This document shows positions 54,976-63,207 of a stretch of DNA of 64,000 nucleotides, one piece after another. The notes below the pieces were generated by a model. That model saw only the letters and a list, made by a program, of their open reading frames with translations. It ran no database searches and was not told the origin of the DNA. Source of the DNA: Myxococcales bacterium (lineage in GTDB: Bacteria; Myxococcota_A; Polyangia; Fen-1088); the NCBI GenBank assembly GCA_003142855.1, contig PLNW01000155.1, positions 1 through 64,000 on the forward strand, given 5' to 3'. The position numbers and the translations under genes are program-made. The stretch's first letter is position 1; every line of letters starts with the position of its first letter.

Positions 54976-56029
54976 GCCGCCCCATCTGCGCTGGTGCGTT
55001 TTCGAGCAAGGCGCGGCCCGATCCGGCCGCTGCTCGTTTGGCACAGAATGGTTCCGCATGGTGAAAGAAGGCGCGGGAAGCCTCGGCCAGGTGGAGGCGG
55101 TGGGCTATCTGCTTCGTCACGGCGGGGATCGGATCAAGGAACCCGTCCTGCGGGTCACGCCCCAGACGCTCGACCAGGTGGAAGACGCCATCAGGTTTCT
55201 GCCCGAATTCAACGACATCACCTGCAAGGTGCTCGATCGCTGGACCAAGGAGCTTCCCGCCATTCCTCATTTTCTATTCTGCGACACGGCGTTCTTCTCC
55301 GGGCTGCCCGACGTGGCCGGCACCTACGCGGTCCCCGAGGAACTGAGGGAAAAGGGCGTGCGGCGATTCGGGAGCTACGGGCTGGTGCACCAGTGGGCCT
55401 GGGACAAGACACGTTCCTGCTTCGGGGAAAACGTCGGCAGGATGGTTTCCGTATATCTGGGCGATTACACCAACGTCGCGGCCTTGCGGGATGGAAAGTC
55501 GTTCGACACCACCATCGGCTTCACTCCCGTGGAAGGAATCCCCTCCCAGACCGGCTGTGGGGACATCGATGCCACGATTGTATTCGAGCTCCATTCTTCC
55601 GGGATGTCTTTCAGGGAGATCAACGAGCTTCTGTCTCGGAAAAGCGGCTTCAGCGCCCTGCTGGGTCGCCGTAGTAACTACAGCGACCTCGCGTCCGCCA
55701 CGGGCTCAGTCGAGAACACCGCGGCGCGCGACATTTTGATCTACGACATCCTGAAGTACGTCGGCGCCTTCACCGCCACGCTAGGGGGCTTGGATACTCT
55801 GGCCTTCGCGACCCGCCATCCTGAGGAGTCCATGAGCCTCATCCGGGAGATCTGCGGGCGCCTCGATTTTCTACCACTGAAGCTTGAACCCGCCGGGCTC
55901 GCGGCCGGCGCAGAGGCTTGGAAGCTTTCGCATAACAATTCGAAGATAAATGTGAGTCTGTTGAAGAGCGACATCTGGCAGATCATGGCCCATCTGATTG
56001 AGCCCATGATCGAGGAGAACCGACCATGA
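54953..56029 (+). CDS. Degenerate acetate kinase homologue (predicted pseudokinase)
   Basis: 358-residue homologue of the preceding protein, recognisable by order of motifs: CDTAFFSGLP for FDTAFHxTMP, RRFGSYGLVH for RRYGFHGTSH, VYLGDYTNVAA for HLGNGSS, and TGCGDIDA for TRSGDIDP. The N-terminal phosphate loop NxGSSS is gone (LLLFDPEPPHLRW), the two catalytic His are replaced and the key Arg before GDID is lost. Only the Asp of DTAF is kept. It should not phosphorylate acetate and is probably a structural or regulatory partner of the upstream kinase. Its start lies inside the upstream gene and its stop overlaps the next start (ATGA), so all three products are translationally coupled. Confidence 0.82.
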   Translation: MLLLFDPEPPHLRWCVFEQGAARSGRCSFGTEWFRMVKEGAGSLGQVEAVGYLLRHGGDRIKEPVLRVTPQTLDQVEDAIRFLPEFNDITCKVLDRWTKELPAIPHFLFCDTAFFSGLPDVAGTYAVPEELREKGVRRFGSYGLVHQWAWDKTRSCFGENVGRMVSVYLGDYTNVAALRDGKSFDTTIGFTPVEGIPSQTGCGDIDATIVFELHSSGMSFREINELLSRKSGFSALLGRRSNYSDLASATGSVENTAARDILIYDILKYVGAFTATLGGLDTLAFATRHPEESMSLIREICGRLDFLPLKLEPAGLAAGAEAWKLSHNNSKINVSLLKSDIWQIMAHLIEPMIEENRP

Positions 56030-56820
56030 AAAATGAAAAGAGGTTTCTGGTGGACGTCGGGATGAAGGACCTGCCTTTCCCCATCAAGGTAGCGTCGAAG
56101 ACCAATCCGGACGGCCAAGCCACCATCGCCAACATCTCCATCAACGCCCGCATCATGCACGAGTTCGAGGCGGGGTGGATCGACAAGTTCATTCAGGTGG
56201 TGCACCAGCATCGGGACCGGATCGGGACCAAGTCGCTTCGCGACAACATCGCCGACTATGTCAAGGAACTCAAGGCGAGCACCGTGAAGATCGATTTCGA
56301 ATATCCTTTCTTCATCGAAAAGCGCACTCCCGTCTCCAAAGAGAAGTGCCTGGTGAAATACAGTTGCGGCTATTCCGCCAAAGTCCCGTCGATCGACGAG
56401 AAATCGAGAGTCTTCTTCAAGATGGCGATCCCCTGCATCACCACCTATCCAGTGTCCGATCCCGAGAAGACGGGAGGGCTATTCGGCCAACTGAGCACCG
56501 TGCTCATCGAGACGGAATCTCAGAAGGACGTCTATCCCGAGGATCTTCTGGACCTGGTGGACCGGCATGCCCTGTCGCCAATCTATTCCTTCTTGACCAA
56601 AGAGGACCAGGAGTTCGTGATCAACAAGATCCACACCGAGAACAAAACCAGCGTGGTCATGCTCGATGAGATAAGAAGCGAACTCGCCCAGAACCGGAGT
56701 CTGGATTTCTACTCTGTCAACTGCTCTAGTTTCGGGATGCTCCACTCGTACAGCACCGTAATCGGGACCGAAAAGAGCATGTGGGTCCCCTTTAGCGGCT
56801 ATGAGGACGTCGACGTATAG
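56026..56820 (+). CDS. FolE2-like (GTP cyclohydrolase IB family) protein lacking canonical zinc ligands
   Basis: 264-residue protein with the fold pattern of type IB GTP cyclohydrolase FolE2/MptA: VGMKDLPFPIKV at the start, IDFEYPFFIEKRTPVSKEKC, KMAIPCITTYPVSD, YPEDLLDLVDRHALSPIYSF and a final SFGMLHSYSTV. In known FolE2 the stretch after strand IPVTSLCPCSKE carries the catalytic Cys, and GAHNQRSH carries a zinc-binding His. Here they read ITTYPVSDPEK and GGLFGQLS, so both are missing. A late His and Glu remain. It probably does not make dihydroneopterin and may have a new role. Third gene of a coupled trio with two acetate kinase-like genes. Confidence 0.8.
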   Translation: MKNEKRFLVDVGMKDLPFPIKVASKTNPDGQATIANISINARIMHEFEAGWIDKFIQVVHQHRDRIGTKSLRDNIADYVKELKASTVKIDFEYPFFIEKRTPVSKEKCLVKYSCGYSAKVPSIDEKSRVFFKMAIPCITTYPVSDPEKTGGLFGQLSTVLIETESQKDVYPEDLLDLVDRHALSPIYSFLTKEDQEFVINKIHTENKTSVVMLDEIRSELAQNRSLDFYSVNCSSFGMLHSYSTVIGTEKSMWVPFSGYEDVDV

Positions 56821-56878
56821 TAGCGCGTCGATGGGGTTCATCCCCGTCGGGGCCCGGATGACAAGCTGTCGAGGGACA

Positions 56879-56898
56879 GGGGCCTTGCTGCGACTGAA
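56879..56898 (+). repeat. 20-bp direct repeat, right copy
   Basis: GGGGCCTTGCTGCGACTGAA matches 53715-53734 with one difference. In the same frame as the left copy it still encodes GPCCD and stop, like the end of the second PRC-barrel gene, although nothing upstream of it is PRC-like beyond a few codons. It lies in the gap between the trio and the convergent exporter operon. Confidence 0.8.
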
Positions 56899-56938
56899 GT
56901 CCCCGAAGATGCATTCAGAGGGGCAGCGAGAACCTGCC

Positions 56939-58411
56939 TCATTTTTGCACGCTCCACCAACCGCCGCCCAAAGCGACGTAGAGCGCGACGGTGTCCTGGA
57001 GTCGTTGCGCCTGCGCTTGAACATAGGCCAGCGTGGCCTGGTGGTACTGTTCGTCGGCAATCAGTAGCTGAAGATACGTCGCGATTCCCGTCTGGTAGTT
57101 GATGTGTGTCAGATGCAAGGCATCGAATGCGGCATGGACCGCGTCGGCCTGCGCGCTCAGGGCTTCGGCGTCGTGCTGCAACGCCCGCAGGGTATCGGCG
57201 ACCTGCGCCAGAGCATTGAGCACGGTCTGGCGATAGCTAGCCAGCACGGCGTCATGCGCTTCGATGGCTGCCCTTCGCTGGTACCAGCGCGTGCCGCCAT
57301 CGACAATCGGCCCAATTAGGCTCGCGCCGAGGCTCCAGAACAGGTTGTTTGACTGAAAGATATTGGCAGCCGACGTGCTGTTCACTCCCACCGTGGCGTT
57401 GAGGGTCAGACTGGGAAACATGGCTGCCGTGGCGACACCGATCTGCGCGTTGGCACTGATGAGCTGGGCTTCTGCCTGAAGAATGTCAGGACGCTGGTGC
57501 ACCAGCTCCGATGGCAACGAGACGGGCAGGTCCTCCGGGAGCTTGAAGTCCTTGATCTCCAACCCCTGTGCGCCGGAAGCTGAAGAAAAGTCCGCCGGTA
57601 CACGCCCGAGCAGCGTCGCGAGCAGGTGGTTGGCCTGATCGATCTTCTGCCGAAGCGGCGGAAGTGTGGCTTGGGTGCTCGCGAGCTCGCTCTGCAGACT
57701 GAGCACGTTCGAGAACGGCACCGTGCCTGACTCCGCCTGAGCCCGCGTGATGCTCACCTGCTCCTTTTCGAGGACTATCAGATCTTCAGTCGCCCGAATC
57801 TGTGCGCGATAGGCCGCCTGGGCGATGGCGGTGTTCACGACGTTGCCTGCCAGCATGATGTAGGTACCCATGACGTTGTATCGCTGCCCCTCCATCTGGG
57901 CTCGCAGCCCCTCGACCTGCCGCCGCTGGCCTCCCCAGACGTCGAGTGTGTAGTTGACGGTTGCCGATAAGGTAAAGAGATTGAAGACCGTGTTCGGCGC
58001 CGTCGACCCGATGAGCCTCAGATTGGAGGTCTGCCGGCTCACGCCGACGTCACCCCCGATTTGTGGGATGAAGACGCCGTAGCCCGCCCGAAGGATGTCC
58101 TGGCTTTGTCGGAGCGTGGCCTGTGCCGCCTGGAGGGTCGGGTTGTCGGCCATTGACTGGGTAATGAAGGCGTCCACCTTCGGATTCTCGAACAGACGCC
58201 ACCAGTCGGCGACAACCTGCTTCCCATCCTCAAAGCGCTGGACCTGGCCATCGGCCACAACGGTTGCCTTTGGGATTGGACTGGCCGTATAGCTGGAGGT
58301 CTTCGGAGGGTCGGGGCGCACGTAGTCGGGTCCGAGGGCGCACCCGGCCAATCCGAGAGCTGCGGCGATCAAACCGCCTTGGCGCCATTGGCCTTGGAGC
58401 ATGATGTTCAC
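56939..58411 (-). CDS. NodT/OprM-family outer membrane efflux lipoprotein
   Basis: 490-residue outer membrane factor for the exporter encoded upstream. The GTG at 58411 overlaps the stop of the adaptor gene; an ATG at 58402 is an alternative. A lipoprotein signal ends at LAGC and is followed by the typical GPDYVRPDPP. Two OEP repeats follow (WWRLFENPKVDAFITQSMAD; SELVHQRPDILQAEAQLIS) with FPSLTLNATVG. Last gene of a four-gene minus-strand operon (permease, ATPase, adaptor, outer membrane factor). Confidence 0.93.
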   Translation of the reverse strand: MNIMLQGQWRQGGLIAAALGLAGCALGPDYVRPDPPKTSSYTASPIPKATVVADGQVQRFEDGKQVVADWWRLFENPKVDAFITQSMADNPTLQAAQATLRQSQDILRAGYGVFIPQIGGDVGVSRQTSNLRLIGSTAPNTVFNLFTLSATVNYTLDVWGGQRRQVEGLRAQMEGQRYNVMGTYIMLAGNVVNTAIAQAAYRAQIRATEDLIVLEKEQVSITRAQAESGTVPFSNVLSLQSELASTQATLPPLRQKIDQANHLLATLLGRVPADFSSASGAQGLEIKDFKLPEDLPVSLPSELVHQRPDILQAEAQLISANAQIGVATAAMFPSLTLNATVGVNSTSAANIFQSNNLFWSLGASLIGPIVDGGTRWYQRRAAIEAHDAVLASYRQTVLNALAQVADTLRALQHDAEALSAQADAVHAAFDALHLTHINYQTGIATYLQLLIADEQYHQATLAYVQAQAQRLQDTVALYVALGGGWWSVQK

Positions 58412-59610
58412 GGCCGATTCACCAACAACGTAGACGGCGACGTCGCCCGCTGGTCACCGCCGTATTCGACCAATGGCGATTTCAATCGAGGCGCACGAGG
58501 GGCCGCCACTGCGGTGGCATCCTGAGCACCGATGTAGACGTCCACCATTTGTCCCGGATAGACATCCACGCCCGGCGGAGGTTGGAAGCGAAAAATGGCC
58601 GGAAGTACGCGCAGATCGACCTTCTCGAGCCGTTGATCGGAGAGCTCGATCTTCGGGCTCACGTACGGCTGCAGTCGGACAAATTCGAGAGGGATCGTCG
58701 TCGTCGTACCGCGAATCGACATCGTCGCCACCATCTTCTCCGCTGATGGCAACTTGGGAATCAGGATCTCGTCAACGTAGCAACGCACGCTCATGTATCC
58801 GCTGGATTTGCCAGTGCCCATGACGATGATTGGCCCGAGGCCCTGCGTGTAAGTGCCATAAGCACCCTGCGAAGACACGTAGCTGCCTAGGGCAGCCTGA
58901 ATCGAAAGGACCACACCATCCGTCGGCGCGCGAACCGTGTACTTGGCGAGAAGCGCCGTGGAGGCGGACCATGCCTTGGAGAGCGCATCCACCTGCCGCC
59001 TTTGATTCTGAATGTCGTAAGTCCAGGCTCCGGCCCTGGTGAGTTCGAACTGACGGGAGACGACGTCCAGATTCGCCTTCGCCACCTTGACGGAGTTTCG
59101 AACGGTGTCGAGGGTCTCCTTGCTGACCGAACGCGGTTCCAGGTCGTAAGAGTGCTGCTGCTTGTTCAGCGTGTCCTGGGCGCTCTTGAGGCTCGCAGTC
59201 GCTAGCTCGACTTGGGCGCGTGCCACCTCGAGATTCTCCTTACGCGGCTGGGCCTTGAGTTCCTGAAGCAACGAGCCCGCGGCGTCCGCCTGGGCCTTCT
59301 GCTGGTCGGTGGTCGCTCGTTGCACGGTGTTGTCAATCTCCAACAGCGGCGTGCCCTGCTTCACACTCTCGCCTTCCGCGACCAAGATCTCTCGGACGGT
59401 ACCGGAAACATCCGGGTAGATGTTGATGTTTTCGCCGTGGGCTTGATAGCTCTCAATGATTCCGTTGGCAAAAATTCCCTGCGCATAGGGGTTGGAGGCG
59501 GGCTGAAATACTGGTGACTGTGGTTTCGCCGGACGCGCGTAAACGTATGCGCTCACTAGCGCCAGCAGCACGCCAACTCCCACCAAAGTGAAAATGATCT
59601 TGTTACGCAT
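58408..59610 (-). CDS. HlyD/DevB-type membrane fusion protein
   Basis: 400-residue periplasmic adaptor of an ABC exporter. The ATG at 59610 gives an N-terminal anchor (IIFTLVGVGVLLALVSAYVY). The order is a lipoyl-like half (INIYPDVSGTVREILVAEGE), a long Gln/Ala/Lys coiled-coil hairpin, the second lipoyl half (YTVRAPTDGVVLSIQAALGS) and beta domains ending near DVYPGQMVDVYI. The start overlaps the ATPase gene by eight bases and the end overlaps the outer membrane factor start, so the operon is tightly coupled. Confidence 0.92.
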   Translation of the reverse strand: MRNKIIFTLVGVGVLLALVSAYVYARPAKPQSPVFQPASNPYAQGIFANGIIESYQAHGENINIYPDVSGTVREILVAEGESVKQGTPLLEIDNTVQRATTDQQKAQADAAGSLLQELKAQPRKENLEVARAQVELATASLKSAQDTLNKQQHSYDLEPRSVSKETLDTVRNSVKVAKANLDVVSRQFELTRAGAWTYDIQNQRRQVDALSKAWSASTALLAKYTVRAPTDGVVLSIQAALGSYVSSQGAYGTYTQGLGPIIVMGTGKSSGYMSVRCYVDEILIPKLPSAEKMVATMSIRGTTTTIPLEFVRLQPYVSPKIELSDQRLEKVDLRVLPAIFRFQPPPGVDVYPGQMVDVYIGAQDATAVAAPRAPRLKSPLVEYGGDQRATSPSTLLVNRP

Positions 59611-60298
59611 GGCCTTGCCCTTTCTCGATCTCGATGAGTTTGCCGTCCTCCATCTTGACCATTCGATCGGCGAACTCGGAGATTCGGTCATCGTGGGTGA
59701 CAATGATGATGCAGCGCTTTTCGTTCAGAACGTCCCGCTTCACGAACTCGACGATCTTCCTTCCCGTATCGCCGTCGAGCGAAGCCGTCGGTTCATCCAA
59801 CACCAGGATGTCGGGCTGGCTGACGATGGCTCGGGCGATGGCGACACGCTGCTGCTCGCCGCCGCTTAGTTTTTGCGGCGACAAACCCGCGCGCTGGGCG
59901 AGCCCGACCTTCTCGAGAGCCTGCAGCGCCTCCTTGATGGCCTCGTCCCACTTGCGCCGCTTGAGAATCAAAGGTACCGCGACGTTCTCGACCGTCGTGA
60001 GTCTTGGGAACAGGTGGAAGTCTTGAAAGACGAAGCCGACGGTGTTGAGGCGCATGTCGGCCAGCTTGTCTGCAGACAGGCTCCAAATGTCCTGATCCTT
60101 GATCTTGACGGTGCCTTGGTTGGGGCGGAGGATTCCCGAGATGATACTGAGGAGGGTGGTCTTCCCGCTGCCCGACGGGCCGACGATGAACAGCATTTCC
60201 TGAAAATGGGCGTCGAACGCAACCTTCTGAACCGCGTTGGTTCGCGTCTCGCCTTCGCCGAACCATTTGCTCAAGTCTCGTGCTTCGATGGCGTTCAT
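59603..60298 (-). CDS. MacB/DevA-type ABC exporter ATPase
   Basis: 231-residue ATPase. The ATG at 60298 starts MNAIEARDLSKWFGEGETRT; a longer frame upstream is Arg/His-rich and not family-like. All motifs are canonical: Walker A GPSGSGKTT, Q-loop VFQDFHLFPRLT, signature LSGGEQQRVAIARAI, Walker B ILVLDEPTASLD and H-loop IIVTHDDRI. It belongs to the LolD/MacB/DevA group that powers FtsX-like permeases without translocating through a pore. It sits two bases after the permease gene. Confidence 0.95.
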   Translation of the reverse strand: MNAIEARDLSKWFGEGETRTNAVQKVAFDAHFQEMLFIVGPSGSGKTTLLSIISGILRPNQGTVKIKDQDIWSLSADKLADMRLNTVGFVFQDFHLFPRLTTVENVAVPLILKRRKWDEAIKEALQALEKVGLAQRAGLSPQKLSGGEQQRVAIARAIVSQPDILVLDEPTASLDGDTGRKIVEFVKRDVLNEKRCIIIVTHDDRISEFADRMVKMEDGKLIEIEKGQGHA

Positions 60299-60300
60299 GC

Positions 60301-61437
60301 TCAACTCCGAAAGATGTCGAAGGGCTCGATCTTGAGCACGCGGCGAATCGCGATGTAGCTGGAGATCGCGGCGATGACGAAGACCATGATGAAGGCCAGG
60401 CCGAGGTTTCCGAAGGTAATGACCGAGGCGTAGTCGGGCACGCGCAGCTTCGCTGCCGCGATGAGAACCGTGCACAGCCCGATCCCGAGGCCGTATCCGG
60501 CCAGGCAGGTAATTCCCGCCTGAAAGAGCAGCATGTAGACCAACTCGCGCCCCTTGGCTCCCATTGCCTTCAGCGCGCCAAACCTGTCGAGATTCTCCAA
60601 AACGAAGGTGTAGAACGTCTGGGCGGAGATGGACAGACCCACGATGAAGCTGATCGCCGTCATGATCAGAATGTTGGTGCCCATACCGGTGTGGTATTCG
60701 TAGAAATTGGTGATTCGATCCATGAACTCGTCTTGCGTGACGGCTACATATCCCAGCTTGTCGATCTCGCTCTTGATGCCAGGAATCGCATCGAGGCTGG
60801 TGGGTTCGATGAGGATGTAGCTGATAGTCGATCGTAGCGACGGGATGTACTGGATGGCTCGATTGAACGTGGTGTAGAGGGTGGGAATGCCAAACAGCCC
60901 ACTCGCCGGAACCTTGGCGATGCCAACGATGACACCTCGGTTATCGTTGATCTCGAAGGTTGTCCCGAGCTTGGGATTTTCCAGTTTGGGGGCCTCGGCG
61001 TCCTGAATCATCAGAAAACCGTTTTCCGCGTAGATGTCCTCAATGTTGCCCTCGATGAGTTCAGGCCGACCGAAGAGGCTGCTATCGTCGAGTCCAACGA
61101 TCGAGACCGCTTGATAGGTTCCGTCCTGCAAGCGCGCGAGCCCAGCGCCGAGGTAGAGGGGCACGGCGAATTTCACACCCTTGATGCTTCGGGCCGCGTC
61201 CTGCATGAAAGCGGGCATCGGGATGCTGCTCGCCACGCTGGTCACGGAGCGGTCCATCACCCAGATCTTGGCGCCGGTGTTGGTCACGGTGGCGGAGGCT
61301 TTTCTCATCATGCCGGCGAACATTGAAGTCATCTGGATCATGAGGAACACCGCAAAGGTGATGCCAATGAGCAGCGCCGCGAACTTGCCCTTGTCGTTGA
61401 CGAGCAGCTTGTAGGCGATCTTCAGGATTCCTGTCAT
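60301..61437 (-). CDS. DevC/MacB-type FtsX-like ABC permease
   Basis: 378-residue permease with four membrane helices: one after the N-terminus (FAALLIGITFAVFLMIQM), then a large periplasmic domain, then three near the C-terminus (ILIMTAISFIVGLSISAQTF, ITCLAGYGLGIGLCTVLI, LGLAFIMVFVIAAISSYIAI). The sequence KLLVNDKGKFAALLIGI and the DRFGALKAMGAKGRELVYM coupling region resemble DevC, the permease of glycolipid-exporting DevBCA systems. The ATG at 61437 is the operon start. A strong sigma-54 promoter candidate lies 57 bases upstream. The substrate is unknown. Confidence 0.92.
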   Translation of the reverse strand: MTGILKIAYKLLVNDKGKFAALLIGITFAVFLMIQMTSMFAGMMRKASATVTNTGAKIWVMDRSVTSVASSIPMPAFMQDAARSIKGVKFAVPLYLGAGLARLQDGTYQAVSIVGLDDSSLFGRPELIEGNIEDIYAENGFLMIQDAEAPKLENPKLGTTFEINDNRGVIVGIAKVPASGLFGIPTLYTTFNRAIQYIPSLRSTISYILIEPTSLDAIPGIKSEIDKLGYVAVTQDEFMDRITNFYEYHTGMGTNILIMTAISFIVGLSISAQTFYTFVLENLDRFGALKAMGAKGRELVYMLLFQAGITCLAGYGLGIGLCTVLIAAAKLRVPDYASVITFGNLGLAFIMVFVIAAISSYIAIRRVLKIEPFDIFRS

Positions 61438-61493
61438 GAATGGCTGGCCTCGGTCCCTGGCGGCCTTTTGCCCCATTTTCCGAGAGGACAATC

Positions 61494-61509
61494 AGCACAA
61501 TGCGTGCCA
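61494..61509 (-). promoter_or_regulatory. Sigma-54 promoter candidate for the exporter operon
   Basis: On the minus strand this reads TGGCACGCATTGTGCT: perfect TGGCAC -24, and a -12 differing from TTGCT only in its first base, with GG-N10-GC spacing. It lies about 57 bases before the permease ATG. It closely resembles the site at 61703 (11-12 bases identical around the core). Confidence 0.65.
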
Positions 61510-61702
61510 CGGCATTGAGACGCCCGTGCTGAAGCCGCGTGCGCAGAAAATGCGCGTTGTGTCTCCCACGCTGGCGGTTTTGTCTCAGCGAGCTCAGAGA
61601 TCACCGACGGCCAAAGACCGACTCCTTCGAAGCGACCGATGGGCCCATTCATATTGATTGGACTCGCCAACGCGCGCTCACAATGAGTGCGATTGGACGG
61701 CA

Positions 61703-61718
61703 TGGCGCGCATCTTGCT
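61703..61718 (+). promoter_or_regulatory. Sigma-54 promoter candidate for grpE
   Basis: TGGCGCGCATCTTGCT has one mismatch to TGGCAC-N5-TTGCT and correct GG-N10-GC spacing. It lies 67 bases before the grpE ATG, in a 348-base divergent gap that also holds the exporter promoter candidate. Together they make this gap a two-way sigma-54 control region. Confidence 0.65.
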
Positions 61719-61785
61719 GTTGCTTGCTGGAGACCTCCCTTCATGGGGAGAGGACGCGGTAGCGTTACGCGCAAAGTTGAGCACT

Positions 61786-62424
61786 ATGATTGACAACATC
61801 GAATCACACCGCAATTCCGACCCAGCCCCCGACGCCGCACAGTCTGCGGCCGAGGACCCGGCCTCTGCCAACGAGTCGCCCCCGGCTTTGGCCAGCCTGG
61901 AGCAGCGGGTGGCGGCCCTGGAAGCCGAGAAGACCGAACTCGACAACTACAAGCGACGCCTTCGCAACGAGATGAGCGAGCACGAGACCAAAGCACGCGA
62001 GACCATTCTGTGCGACTTCCTGGAGGTCGCGGACAACCTGGAACGTGCCATCGCCTCGTGGAAAGAAGGCGGCGAGAGGGACGTCAAATCAGTACGCAAT
62101 GGCGTCGAATTGGTCCTGCGCCTTTTCAAGGCCAAGTTGGAGCGCTATGCAGTCACGCCCATTGAGGCCAAAGGCCAGCCGTTTGATCCGCACGTGCACC
62201 ACGCAGTCTCGCAAGCACCCAGCGCCGAAGCGACGCCGGGCACGGTGCTCCACGAACTTCAGAAAGGCTATCGTGCGGGCGAACGACTGCTTCGCCCGGC
62301 CACCGTCGTGGTCGCATCAGCGCCACCGGTCCCGTCGCCCGTCGCCAGTCGTCCGGACCAGGAGCGAAGTGCAGAGCACCGGGTCGTTGCCGCAGGACAT
62401 GGGCATCGACACCACGGACGATGA
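61786..62424 (+). CDS. grpE: Nucleotide exchange factor GrpE with His-rich tail
   Basis: 212-residue GrpE, the exchange factor for DnaK. The ATG at 61786 starts an acidic disordered region (about residues 1-40), then the long dimerising coiled coil (EQRVAALEAEKTELDNYKRR), the four-helix region (LCDFLEVADNLERAIAS) and the beta head FDPHVHHAVSQ ending in GERLLRPATVVVA. It is complete. The C-terminal tail is unusual, ending AAGHGHRHHGR. No dnaK or dnaJ gene is nearby, so this may be an extra, stress-specific copy. A sigma-54 promoter candidate precedes it. It converges on the metal ABC genes. Confidence 0.92.
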   Translation: MIDNIESHRNSDPAPDAAQSAAEDPASANESPPALASLEQRVAALEAEKTELDNYKRRLRNEMSEHETKARETILCDFLEVADNLERAIASWKEGGERDVKSVRNGVELVLRLFKAKLERYAVTPIEAKGQPFDPHVHHAVSQAPSAEATPGTVLHELQKGYRAGERLLRPATVVVASAPPVPSPVASRPDQERSAEHRVVAAGHGHRHHGR

Positions 62425-62439
62425 CCTGCGCACTGACTC

Positions 62440-63207
62440 TCAGGCTCTTGAGCGGCGCAACAGACTCAGCAGGAAGAAGCCCGCTGCCACGAGGACGATC
62501 ATAGGGCCCGGAGTGCGGTGCAGTGAGAGCGAGAGCCAGGTGCCTAGCGTCGTCGAAGCAATTGAGACCACCACGGATATGGCCAGCATGCTGCGCAGGC
62601 TGCGAGCGAGGCGTTTGGCTGTGGCCGCCGGGATGATCACCAACGAGCCGACCAGCAGCACGCCGAGGTAACGCAGTCCGAGTGCGATGGTCAGGGCAAA
62701 CACGAGCAAGAAGCAGAGATTCAATCGCTGGACGTTGATTCCAGTCGTGTGGGCGATTTCGGGAGAAACCAGCGCCAGCACGAGTCGGTGTCTTTGCCAC
62801 AGCACGAACACAATCACACCGAACGCCAGGACGAAACCGACGCTGGCTTCCATCGTGGTCAAGTGCCCCACTCCGCCGAAGAGCGCTTCAATCAATTCTT
62901 CTCCGGAGGTAATCAAACTGCCAATGGCGAGCGCGGTCGAGAACACCACCCCAATGACTGTCTCGGTGGCAAGTCGCGTTCTGTTCTCGATGCCCCAGAC
63001 GAGAAACGTCCCCACCAGGAGCGCAGTGGCACCACCCAAGATCGGGTGAATCCGCAGCAGGAGCGCCAACCCGATACCGGGCAGGGCAATGTGCGAGATG
63101 GCGTCAGCCGCCAGGGTCATCCGACGCATGACCGCGAAGCAGCCGACCAAGCCGGCGGCTGCGCCGGCCGCGACGGAAAGCGCGATGGCGTTAGGGTCGA
63201 TGGTCAT
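62440..63207 (-). CDS. Metal ABC transporter permease (ZnuB/MntB family)
   Basis: 255-residue inner membrane permease of the ABC-3 family for Zn2+ or Mn2+. The ATG at 63207 (MTIDPNAIALSVAAGA) lies inside the upstream ATPase gene, with a 17-base overlap. Several membrane helices are visible; family features include GLVGCFAVMRRMTLAADAIS near the start and RYLGVLLVGSLVIIPAATA in the second half. The partner binding protein is not in the window and may lie just beyond the edge. Zn2+ is favoured by the His-rich ATPase tail. Confidence 0.9.
   Translation of the reverse strand: MTIDPNAIALSVAAGAAAGLVGCFAVMRRMTLAADAISHIALPGIGLALLLRIHPILGGATALLVGTFLVWGIENRTRLATETVIGVVFSTALAIGSLITSGEELIEALFGGVGHLTTMEASVGFVLAFGVIVFVLWQRHRLVLALVSPEIAHTTGINVQRLNLCFLLVFALTIALGLRYLGVLLVGSLVIIPAATAKRLARSLRSMLAISVVVSIASTTLGTWLSLSLHRTPGPMIVLVAAGFFLLSLLRRSRA

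Noticed and set aside
53755..56029. Acetate kinase pair as one gene split by a frameshift
   Set aside because: Each product independently contains the full order of family motifs, so these are two paralogues, not halves of one.
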